Shown one piece after another: positions 54,916 through 64,000 of a stretch of DNA of 64,000 nt. The DNA lies in assembly GCA_037576215.1 (NCBI GenBank), contig JBANDB010000005.1:4340001-4404000 (forward strand), written 5' to 3'. Each line of letters opens with the position of its first letter. Within the stretch, counting starts at the first letter, position 1. Both the position numbers and the translations under genes were made by a program. The notes under the pieces were generated by a model, which ran no database searches, was not told the DNA's origin, and worked only from the letters and a program-made list of their open reading frames with translations. The stretch comes from Armillaria gallica (taxonomy: Eukaryota; Basidiomycota; Agaricomycetes; Agaricales; Physalacriaceae).

Positions 54916-55173
54916 TTGTTTGCAGTGCCAGTTTGGAATGGTACATCGATCTGGACCATCAAGGCAGACTCACGCAGTTCCAGGGCATGAACTCCTCTGT
55001 CATCCCTTCACAACAATGCACAATCCACCACACACTTCCCACAACAACTTGTCCTCTTACCACAACTCATCTGAAAGCACCTAGCTATCCAACCTATATC
55101 AAAAGGTGCAGCTGCCTTCTGTTTGTGTATGCCATTGTCTGCTGACCTGAAACCTCTAGAATCTCATTCATCA

Positions 55174-55372
55174 ATGACCGATAACACTGCAAACAACAGC
55201 CCTGTGAACTTGCTGTCACTTGGTGCATTCTCTAGGCTCTTTACATGGATGGTGTTTGTTGATACATGAGATAGATGGTGGTGGGATCTGTGGGGTATCT
55301 CAACTTATCATTCTCGATGAAATCATGAAGCACATTCAGGCAAAGACAGGCCATGCTGTAGATTTTGGTCAG
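55174..55372 (+). pseudogene. Patatin-TPR gene, 5' fragment
   Basis: Exon 1 is 55174-55222 (MTDNTANNSPVNLLSL), the intron ends GATAG at 55274, then DGGGICGVSQLIILDEIMKH, IQAKTGHAV. This is the patatin start as in the 51873 copy. Around 55370 the homology stops; the gene resumes near 60150 with ESCKYFHLI, the equivalent of PCEYFDLI. The ~4.8 kb between is inserted or rearranged DNA. Confidence 0.75.
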
Positions 55373-56675
55373 ATTTCAATGCTGCTCAGCAGTGGAGCAG
55401 ATTGCCAAAGCAGCTGTTTTGGGCAATTGGGCAGGCCATTAGCTAATCCACAAATGGGTGGTTTGGGCACTGGCTCAGCCAGCAATGGAATTCCTGCCCT
55501 CCTGCTCATTGCCTGGTTCTAAAAAAAAATACGTGGGCCTAGAAAATATTATTTTGTATCCTGGTACTGCTTCCATGCCCACCCATGGCTTATTTTAGCT
55601 GGATTCATCCATGTGTGCTTGGATGTACTCACCATGGGAATGTAGCATTCCCAATTTGGCATGCTTGCTTTTTTTTAAAAAAAAGTGGGTGGAATTTGGG
55701 GATAGCAGGTGATGTATGGCATTAAAAAATATAACATGCATGACATTCATCAAAGTAATATAAATCACTACCATTTATTATTAAATGCCTTAATGTATGC
55801 ATAACACATATTTTGATGATTTCCAGAGTTTGCCAGACCACTCCTCATTCAGTCACAGTGAGGAATTGGGTCATAATTGTACAATCCTGAGGCTCTTTCA
55901 GCCTTCAAAAATACAATAGAAAGTTATATATGATTGTTTTCATACACTAAATCACTTTCCTATACTTAATGCCTGCCCTCTGTAAAGAAAAAGTGAATTA
56001 TGATGTCAAAGTATGCAAAAAAGTATATGAAACATATATTAGAAAGGTATATCTCTGAGCCCAAGCTCAAAGTAGAGTGTAGTATCTGAAAAATGTAGCT
56101 TGTACTCATTTAAGAGTGTAATATTCCTGCGGATTTGCCTGCCAAGACACAAATACATTTTGGTCAGACAAAAATGCACCAAATGAGAGTCAGAACATTC
56201 TGGTGTTAGTAGTTCACTTTAGCAAAGTGAATAATCAGGGCTACATGAATAGATCACTGTGGATTGGATGCCTCATATCGATAATGGGATGTATGCTGTT
56301 GCATATATGACCCATCTGGTCCTCTGAAAAGCTGCATACAACTGCATACAAAGAATATAAACTAAAAAATGTCCTAAAAGGCATGATATACTCCTTAAAA
56401 TGCATATTCCTCACTTTTGGTATACATTATAAATATATAAAGCAGATACATATACTATACTATCTATATATTAATACAGGTGGACCACAGCCACACAATT
56501 TGCTTATGTAAAATTAGCGGACTTTGAATTTCCGGCCATTGCCATCCCCTGGCATAATCTGGCTGAGTTTCAATTATGTTGCACTGCCATTGCTGCCACC
56601 TTTTGCCTCTCTACAGTGCCATGCATGGCAAATGATTGGAGCATGTCCAGCATCCAGCATTCACTGAACTGAGAC
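55373..56675. other. No gene; CpG-poor non-coding DNA
   Basis: No coding region seen. AT-rich with runs such as TTTTTTTTAAAAAAAA near 55671. Confidence 0.4.
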
Positions 56676-56934
56676 TACTGTTCAATTTTGACTGTTAATT
56701 CATGTAATGCATAATGGGATCCTTTGAAGTGAAGCTCCCAGTAATTTGTAACATGTAACAAGCCCTTCTGAGAGGTAGTATCAGCCAAATTTGGGAAATT
56801 TCAGTGGCCAGCTGGCCCCAGAGACACTATATGTGGTAACTCCTCACCATATTTCAGTGAATGAAGCTATGGTAATTTGCCCATAAAGCATAACATGTAA
56901 CACCCTATGAAGCTACATTCAAAATTGAACAGTA
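56676..56934. mobile_element. MITE-like TIR element, family 3
   Basis: Ends TACTGTTCAATTTTGA and TCAAAATTGAACAGTA are exact reverse complements. About 259 bp. The interior is shared with 57264-57497 (TGAGAGGTAGTATCAGCC, CATATTTCAGTGAATGAAGC, AAAGCATAACATGTAACACC). Confidence 0.8.
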
Positions 56935-57263
56935 TCCACTAAGTATGTATGCTGACAAGATGCTGTAGCCTCCAAAGTGAGTATCAAACAATGAGCATTG
57001 AGCAACAAGTGAACAACAAACATCAAATGAAAAATTACAGGTAGGAACTGTAGGATTAGGGGCCAGGAGACCATTCAAGGACAGGTAATGCATATACATG
57101 TACTGACTATGCTATAATTTGCTTATTATGAGGCTTTGGCAAGGCTCAAGCCTTTTTTCAGCAAGTAGAAATTGTGAGAAGATTATTCATATAAGAATAT
57201 GTACTATACTCAGCTTTTCTCTGTCCATGTAGAGCAATAAGGTGATGATATTACCTGTAAGAA

Positions 57264-57497
57264 TACTGTACGATTTTGACTGCTAACCATAAAGTGAAGC
57301 TCACAGTAAATCATAACATGTAAAAAGCCCTTTTGAGAGGTAGTATCAGCCTAATTTGGGAAGTTTTTGCAGCTGGCTGGCACTGGAGACACTAATATAG
57401 TAATTTACATCATATTTCAGTGAATGAAGCTATGACAATTTGGTTATAAAGCATAACATGTAACACCCCATGAAGCTATGGTGGAAATTGTATAATA
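57264..57497. mobile_element. MITE-like element, family 3, diverged copy
   Basis: Begins TACTGTACGATTTTGACTG and shares the interior of the 56676 copy; the right arm is degenerate (GGAAATTGTATAATA). Confidence 0.65.
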
Positions 57498-57853
57498 CTA
57501 CTCTGAAGTCCAAGGAAGCAAGGGAATGTAAGTACTGACTAAAATATGGAAATGAACTAACAGTCATAATGTCCAAGAAGTGGATTGTTGCAATGATAAG
57601 CAAGAAGATGGGATAACAATATGTGAGGTGACCATGCTCTAGAGAGCTTAGACTTCAATGAATCAGCTATCATATGCTTACCCAGTTATCATGTCATAAA
57701 TGGCCCTTGCCATCCCATGGTGCAGGCCAGGTGAGTTTCAATGTTACTGCCTCTATCAAGCCTCTACTCTCCTCACAGCACATCATTGGCATGACCAGCT
57801 CCTAACTGAGCTTCAACTTAGACTACTTATCTATGCTATAGCCATAAAGTGAG

Positions 57854-58100
57854 TACTGTAGTATTTCAACCATATCTTCACATAACATGTAACAGGGGTC
57901 CATTATGTGAAGATCAGCAAACTTTGTAACACATAACAGCCTATTTGGTGCCTTTAATTACTCAATATAGCATTAAATTTTTGGTCTGGCATATGCTGGA
58001 CTGTCTTTTAAGTTAGATGACATCATAATGAAGATGTGACTGGGTGAAAATATGCATAACACATAACACCCTGTCAAAATATGGTCGAAGTACTACAGTA
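57854..58100. mobile_element. MITE-like TIR element, family 2, CpG-decayed copy (inverted)
   Basis: 247 bp, from TACTGTAGTATTTCAACC to GTCGAAGTACTACAGTA. Aligned to the reverse complement of 54668-54915, fourteen of fifteen CpG sites are TpG or CpA here, while non-CpG changes are few. Confidence 0.85.
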
Positions 58101-58449
58101 TCAAGTAATGAGCAATGAACATTGAATGTCAATAGATGTAAGTCTTATAGAATTTATCAGACCTCAAATGATGACCACGTCAGATATCCAAATCAGGAAC
58201 ATAAGAACCAGAATACATATCTCTCCCTCTCTCCTGCCAATAGTGACAGCTATTAACAATGATCACCCAAATCATGGGACCAGGGAGTCCCTACTAATCC
58301 AATACATGGCTCACAGAAGTAACAGACAAAACTTTATGGTACTCATAAAAACCATTTTGCTCTGTTGCAATAGCTCCAAACAAATAACAGAGATTTAACA
58401 ATATATTATAGTAATAAGCTGGGTTTGGGGCGGGCCCCAACAAGCTGAA

Positions 58450-58520
58450 GCCCCGTGTCGCAGTCAGGTTGCCAGGACCCGAGGTACGAGGGTCCGGCAA
58501 TCATGACGAAGACACAGGGC
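58450..58520. repeat. CpG-retaining imperfect palindrome (foldback)
   Basis: The left arm (58450-58480) runs from GCCCCGTGTC to TTGCCAGGACCC; the right arm (58490-58520) runs from GGGTCCGGCAA to GACACAGGGC. The arms are reverse complements over ~30 bases with a few mismatches around the 9-base loop GAGGTACGA. It holds six CpGs, with another just upstream at 58431, in a domain otherwise nearly free of them. It could be a structured RNA, a terminal hairpin of a transposon, or a late insertion. Confidence 0.6.
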
Positions 58521-58559
58521 ATAGGCTTGTACTATACTCTAATACTATATTCTGTTGAT

Positions 58560-59677
58560 TTATGGGGCCTCAGAGTGGGTGGGTAAAGCAGAGGACGCAT
58601 TCCAAGGGTGCATTGTGCTCACTCAATCATGTCAGACTGCAAGTCTGGGCAGTGATCAAGTGGCTGTGCACCTTTTTTGCCCAGAGACCACCACATTGTC
58701 TCACCTCTACCCTCATCTAGTTGGCAGATTGCTCTGTTCCTGCAGTACAAGTATGTTTCACTTATTCTACTAGTTATTCCTTTTCTGTAGATCTTTTTTG
58801 CACATCCAGCAGCCCCAAGAGCCTTGGATTGCATGTATCCTGCCTTCTACCACCTGCATAGACCCTTGAATGAGGTGACACTACACGATGACATCTCAAA
58901 TGCAACAGCCACCATGACAACACCAACAATGATGAGGACGATGACTAGGAGGGGTGGCTTTATACTGTAAGGTGTGGCCCTGGAGTTGTACTGAGGAATA
59001 CCCAACTGGAAGGAAGTGAAGGACAGATGTTCCAGAAGGGTGGGAGATGTCGAGTGGGATGGTGGGATAACAATCAGGATTCTAAGGGCAAACCACAATA
59101 GTGACAACTACATCCTTTTAGGCATTATGGGAGGGACCTTAGGCACTAATGGTGGCCATACAACAATTTTCCCACCCACCCCACAGAAATCCAACATCGG
59201 CCTGCCCCGCTGCATCCAGTCACTCCATGCACCCTGGAAACATGCATCCCTCATCATTTGGGTTGGGGAACACGATGCTGCTATGCGCCACTATCCTCAA
59301 TGCCCACCTCTGATCCTTCTGCCCTATAACCAGCCCTAGAGCCTAGGCACCACCACCCAGACCTCCTCACCCCTGTTTTCAATATTAGAGAATCCAACAG
59401 TGAGGTCCTCTCCAACCTAGGATAATGTCAATGCCATCAAATGGGCACCAAAACCTCTCCACCCCACTCTCTCATCCTACTGGTGTTCTGTCCTCTTGGA
59501 CTGGTCAGGGACTGTTCACTTCAATGTACAAGGGTGCTATCCTACCATTGACACCATCCTTGACTCCCACCATCCATGCCTACGCCCACCGTGCCCAGTG
59601 TATGGGCAGGTATTTTTTTGTTTGTAAAATATTAGTTGTGAATTCTATGTATACTACCCAATCTACTCAATATATAT
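58560..59677. other. No recognised gene
   Basis: Open frames on both strands (for example plus 59016-59339, minus 58847-59107) show no known domain. Probably transposon-derived, but I cannot name the element. Confidence 0.3.
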
Positions 59678-59760
59678 GGATCATTAGTGTAATGGTTGTA
59701 GTGAGTATCTACTTTGATGTGCGCATTGTAGTTCTGTGTTTGAGTCTCAATGTGTGCATT
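59678..59760 (+). mobile_element. Possible tRNA-derived SINE head
   Basis: GGATCATTAGTGTAATGGTT resembles a tRNA 5' end with an A box (TAGTGTAATGG). About 48 bases on, GTTTGAGTCTC resembles a B box (GTTCGAGTC) with the CpG changed to TpG. Spacing suits a tRNA or tRNA-derived SINE. No clear cloverleaf, so not a working tRNA. Confidence 0.4.
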
Positions 59761-60149
59761 TTTTGGGCCTAGTCTTAGTCCATTGGTGCCCAAAAAAAAA
59801 GGTAATCCAAATATTTTGTGATGGATACATCCATTGTTGGCCACGCAATGTCAGGCTACCACCCGATATGGCTTTGAACATATTTTTCATGTCTAGTTCA
59901 TTTTATTCCTGACCCAACCAGTGAGCATAGGTTTGGTAAATTGAGCTGGACCTGTAACTGGCACTCAAAATGAGCCAGTTGGCCAAAATAGGATGTGGCA
60001 GTGGATGATCTAGCTGTGCAAGCCAGTTATATATAGCTCAATAGGTGCCTATGCTAATAAGCATTCTGTGTACAATTCACTCTGATTGCTGATTAGCATA
60101 GGCAAAGGCCTTTCTGTGCAGCATGGGGTGGCAAAGAAGCATTTGATCG

Positions 60150-60958
60150 AGGTACCAGAATCTTGCAAGTACTTTCATCTTATTAGAGGATCTGGTACCA
60201 GAGGGTGAGTTTCTTGCTCTAATGTAGATTCCATGATTGATATTGGGTTTGTAGCCTCAATGAAATTGTGCTAGGTTGACTGAAAATGTCAACTGAAGAT
60301 GTGCTGTGCAACTATAAAAATCTTGCAACTGCCATTTTCAGCCCTAACAATCATAAACCATTCTATAAGGATGGAAAGTTCAAGGCAAGTACTTTGAAAG
60401 TACAGATTAAGGAGATTGTCAAGCATAGCTATGAGGGGTACACTGAAGATAAGCATCTACTTGATCCAGGTGCAGGAAAGGACTCAATTGGCAATATATA
60501 TATTGATTTTTGCTATGTTGCTATACTTTTATGCTCATCTTCATATCAGGTTTGTCTGTGCTAAAACCAGTGCCAATCTTGAATCTCCACAGCAATTCTG
60601 GACATATAAAGGACTACCCAATCAAGGTTCAGATTGCAAGATCTGAGAGGCTGGTTGAGCTACAACTGCTACTTCAACTATTTTTAAAGCTATTATGATT
60701 GTTGGTCTGGGAGGGATTAGTTCTTCATACATTGATGCAGGTCTTGGTCATAATAATCCTTCAAAGGAAGTGAGAGAAGAAGCAATGCAGCTATTTGGTA
60801 GTGATTGCCCTGTTAGAGTATTTCTCAGTATTGGAACAGGTCATCCTGGGCCTAATGGGTTTCAGAAACCAAGAGGCATGAAGAAGAACCTGTTTCAAGA
60901 ACTGATGAAGACTGCTACAAAGACACTTAACTTCAACACCAGGTTGGCAAAGAGCTGA
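60150..60958 (+). pseudogene. Patatin-TPR gene, patatin remainder
   Basis: ESCKYFHLIRGSGTRG is the GTSTGG elbow region in damaged form, then an intron (GTGAGT...TTGTAG). Next come LG(stop)LKMSTEDVLCNYKNLA with CGA>TGA, NHKPFYKDGKFKASTLKVQI, SANLESPQQFWTYKGLPNQG, SSYIDAGLGHNNPSKEVREE (catalytic Asp region), RVFLSIGTGHPGPNGFQKP and FNTRLAKS. The closest visible relative is the 50680-51873 copy. The Ser-containing GxSxG motif is lost and several frames are broken. Confidence 0.8.
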
Positions 60959-61019
60959 GAGTATACAAGATAGAAATTTACAAAACTGTAAAAATGAATT
61001 TCAACAAGAAGATCCTAGT

Positions 61020-62106
61020 ACAATACAATCTATGGTCAATTTGGGATCTACATATTACTATCAGCATAAATGGAATGCAGCTGGAGAGCTATATTTGAAA
61101 CTGCTGCCATTACAACAGAAATTATTAAGAAAGAAACATCCTGATACAATACAATCTATGGCAAATTTAAGAGTTGCATATTGGTATCAGCATAAATGGA
61201 AAGAGACTGTAGAGCTATACTTGGAACTGTTACCATTACAACAGAAATTATCAGAAAAGAACATCCTAATACAATACAATCCATAGCAAATTTAGGAGTT
61301 GTATATTGGTATCAATGTAAATGAAAAGAGACTGCAGAACTGTACTTGGAACTACTGCTATTACAACAGAAATCATTAGGAAAAGAACATCCTGATACAA
61401 TACAATCCATGTTCAATTTAGGTGCTGCATATTGGTATCAGCATAGATGGAAAGAGGCTGAAAAACTATATTTGCAACTGTTACCATTACAAAAGAAAGT
61501 GTTAGGAGGAGAGGATCCTAATACCATACAATCTATGGTTAATTTAGCTTCTGCATATTTGAATCAGAGTAGATGAAAAGAAGCTGAAGAGCTTTATCTG
61601 CAAGTATTGCCATTACAAGAGAAAGTATTAGGAGGAGAAAATCCTAATATAATACAGTCTATAGTCAATTTAGCATCTGTATATAGAAATCACAGTAGAT
61701 GGAAAGAGGCTGAAGAGCCATATTTGCAACTGTTATCATTACAAAAGAAAGTGTTAGGAGAAGAGGATCCTAATACAATACAATCTATAGATAATTTAGG
61801 ATCTACATATTGGTATCAGTGTAGATGGAAGAAAGCTGAAGAGCTGTACTTACAATTGTTGCCATTATAAAAGAAAGTGTTAGGAGGAGAAGATCCTAAT
61901 ATAATAGAGTCTATAGTCTATTTTTCATCTGCATATCTGCATCAGGGTAGATGGAAAGAGGCTGAAGAGCTTTATTTGCAACTATTGCCATTACAAAAGA
62001 AAGTGTTAGGGGAAGATAATCCTAATACAATACAATCTATGACCAATTTAGCATCTGTATATGGGAACCAAAGTAGATGGAAAAGGCTGAAAAGCTATAC
62101 TTGTAA
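61020..62106 (+). pseudogene. Kinesin-light-chain-type TPR repeats, decayed tail of the patatin gene
   Basis: About eight or nine tandem 42-residue units of the form DPNTIQSMVNLASAYxxQxR, WKEAEELYLQLLPLQKKVLG. The 126-bp units are visible as a direct repeat at DNA level. Stops come from TGG>TGA (61322, 61574 areas) and CAA>TAA (61867 area), plus frame slips near 61265 and 62080. TPR arrays bind proteins; in fungi patatin-TPR and NLR-like proteins of this build are thought to act in immunity or allorecognition. No NB-ARC or NACHT domain is seen between patatin and TPR. Confidence 0.82.
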
Positions 62107-62170
62107 ATGCTTTCATTATATATAAAAGTCACAAGAAAAATATTGGCTCAATACTCATGCTTGGGGGTCA

Positions 62171-62632
62171 CTACTGATAGCAACTGCTACCGACCGGAGT
62201 TTGAACTGAGTCAGAATTATGCCAGAATTTCCCACTTGAGGCATGATGCCGTTGGTCTTGCAACTGGTAGTTATTGCACTGGCTGCCTCCTGCTCTCTAC
62301 CGCAGCCAGATATTTGCCAGAGATCTCTTTGAGTGATTATATCCTCAGTACTTGAATATTTATGAATCTCCCTCATTTCAAGGCCATAGTTTTTACTTTA
62401 TCTTATCCATGAAAGGAAATAGCTTCAGTCTCATGAGGAGAAAATTTTCTGATATCAAAAGTCCATTTACTGTAAATTACCCTCAAGCAAGATCTAAATT
62501 GAAGGTGCTGACAGCCAGTCAATGTTGAATGCTCTCACTGTGACAGCGAGCACCGATAAATCACTGCAGCAGTGAACCACATTTGGCTGAAATTTCAAAC
62601 TCCGGTCAGTAGCAACTTGGCTGCTATGATTC
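62171..62632. mobile_element. TIR element with retained CpGs
   Basis: The left end (GCTACCGACCGGAGTTTGAA) matches the reverse complement of the right end (TTTCAAACTCCGGTCAGTAG), with weaker pairing over ~45 bases. Inside are several CpGs, unlike the flanks. No coding region. Confidence 0.6.
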
Positions 62633-64000
62633 GCAAAAGGCCCACAAATTACTTAACTGCCCGGAGGGCCTGAAAATTTAGGATGTATTCTATGTGCATG
62701 AATAAGCTTGAATTAATATTTTAAGCACCAGAAACTGAATGCATCCCTTGTGTTTAATGAATCTGCTACTGAATGGCAGGTCTGCTGCTTGATGTGGCTG
62801 TGCCTCAGGCATCAGAAAGGTCCACAGAGCACTGTTTTTCACCACCCTCTTTGACTTCGCGTTTCTGGCACTCAAAAATTATTTTAGAATTTGCAGTTAG
62901 GTCTTCTGAAACTTTTTTCCTTTCCCTTTTCTTTTTCTCTCTTTTTTCTTTTTCTTTTTCTTTTCTTTTTAATTTTTTCTCAGACTGACCCACAAGCATC
63001 AGTAGCGAGCCAAAATATCTTAATAAATTATTAAAGCCTGTTTGGTGACATGAATATATGAATTAATGTGCAGTTTAAATACCAGATTGTAAATAAAGTG
63101 AGTGTGACTATCCTGTGACCATTTGCATGATTTGTGACATCAGAATGATAACCTATTTGAAGCAGCATTTGGACATCTTTGTGACACTGTGCTCAGCTCC
63201 TAGGCTATTTTTTCTTGCATGATAATACACCATATAAAGGTATGCTACAGCTTGATAACTACTGTTAGAGATGTGCCAAAAAGAACAAGATAACTTGCAT
63301 AAGTAGAGCCCAGCAGAGTGTATGGGCTTTGGCAAAGCTATCAGCAATGTCACCCTTGAGCTAAAGCCTTGAAGTTGGATTGCAAAATGAAGTCCATGGA
63401 GAGCAAGGGTTTAAATAGAGTATGAGAGATAGACTAATAGAGTGGTGATAAGCCTAGACTTTCATGGCAATGGCAAAACCAACTCAGAATGAGATTGGGC
63501 AATTAACATGGTAACACAGCAATCAAGGTGATTGTGTGTGCAAGTGGGTTTGAGGCACCTCCATGTAGTAAATCAATTCCTCTATACATAGGTATACACT
63601 GCAACTTTGCAATCAGTGAAATAGTACTGCTTGGTAGTTGAGTACTAGAAGCTTTGGTTGTAAGCCAGTATAGATCTCTCAAAACAAGAGAGGACAGAAA
63701 CAGGTATGATATAAATACCACAAATCTGTATGAGAAACATTAATGAGCCTCCAGGCTCTGTATGCTCTGTATTCATGGATTTTACCTGCTAATCAATGCT
63801 ACAGTCCACTTGACAGACTTTCAGTAAACCAAAGATTGCACATACACTAATACCACTTTTATTCTATAGCAACCACTCCTCATGCACTTTGTTATCCATC
63901 CCATCTCACTACACATCATAATTTCTGTACTCCATCATGGCAAGGCACCTTTGATTGACAATCATCCTAAAACAGAATTGCTGCATCACTCCAAAGCATC
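62633..64000. other. No gene; AT-rich, CpG-poor
   Basis: A pyrimidine run (TTTTCTTTTTCTCTCTTTTT and more, about 62918-62972) is the only strong pattern. A minus frame at 63503-63721 has no recognised domain. Confidence 0.35.

Larger units (their letters stand above)
54930..64000. other. CpG-depleted, AT-rich domain
   Basis: From just after the family 2 MITE to the window end, CpG becomes rare while TG and CA are abundant. Genes inside carry TGG>TGA, CGA>TGA and CAA>TAA stops. This is the footprint of deamination of methylated C or of a RIP-like process acting on CpG. Exceptions with several CpGs are 58431-58510 and 62171-62632. Confidence 0.75.

Noticed and set aside
63503..63721. Minus 72-codon frame thought to be rRNA-associated or transposon-like
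   Set aside because: I could not match it to anything with confidence.
1..64000. CRISPR arrays, bacterial operons or rRNA genes
   Set aside because: None seen; the 126-bp repeats at 61-62 kb are TPR coding repeats and the gene structure is fungal.

Overview
The window looks like genomic DNA of a basidiomycete fungus, most likely a mushroom-forming Agaricomycete. The evidence is genes rich in ~50-nt GT-AG introns, DUF6533 and DUF6534 membrane proteins, HET-domain and F-box/LRR proteins, patatin-like proteins with TPR tails and a metacaspase. It is a mosaic of a few ordinary conserved genes set in heavily duplicated and decaying DNA. I read all gene models by eye from splice signals and reading frame; I ran no search.

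1-26 kb: a tandem array of two seven-helix-type membrane gene families. The unit is a conserved ~1.3 kb upstream block, a DUF6533 gene, a ~1.2 kb spacer, a DUF6534 gene, a peroxiredoxin 5' scrap and remnants of a small unknown gene. DUF6534 copies lie at 1-1380 (nonsense), 9742-11117 (intact) and 23381-24749 (intact). DUF6533 copies lie at 7530-8519 (intact), 15155-16096 (intact) and 21161-22139 (dead). A decayed HET gene, a histone H4 scrap and an F-box pseudogene fill 1.5-5.8 kb.

16.5-53 kb: a second amplified module with the order peroxiredoxin> <TFIIIC subunit 6 | class I HDAC> <patatin. Whole or partial copies lie at 16.5-19.2 and 26.4-29.4 kb (inverted), and at 38.2-41.3, 43.9-44.8 and 47.9-52 kb (direct). 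Different members survive in different copies: one intact peroxiredoxin (28641-29371), three intact TFIIIC6 genes (28075, 44816 and 49179 starts) and no intact patatin. The only intact HDAC (33542-35558) stands outside the copies, 70 bp head-to-head from a mago nashi gene (32725-33471).

Single-copy-looking genes between the modules are an unknown 658-aa nuclear-type protein (30192-32326), mago nashi, the HDAC, an intact HET protein (36176-37885), an F-box/LRR protein (42093-43686) and a 14-exon metacaspase (45251-47245).

53.5-64 kb: a transposon-rich zone with several short TIR elements ending TACTGT...ACAGTA. From about 54.93 kb on, the DNA is AT-rich and almost free of CpG. It carries a patatin-TPR gene split by a ~4.8 kb insertion and broken by TGG>TGA, CGA>TGA and CAA>TAA changes. 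A MITE pair on either side of the boundary shows the decay directly: 14 of 15 CpGs are changed to TpG or CpA.

Most notable: a 2-nt microexon completing the HDAC catalytic HHGDG motif, a 6-nt microexon in mago nashi, the complementary survival of module genes, and a CpG-retaining foldback at 58450-58520 inside the CpG desert.
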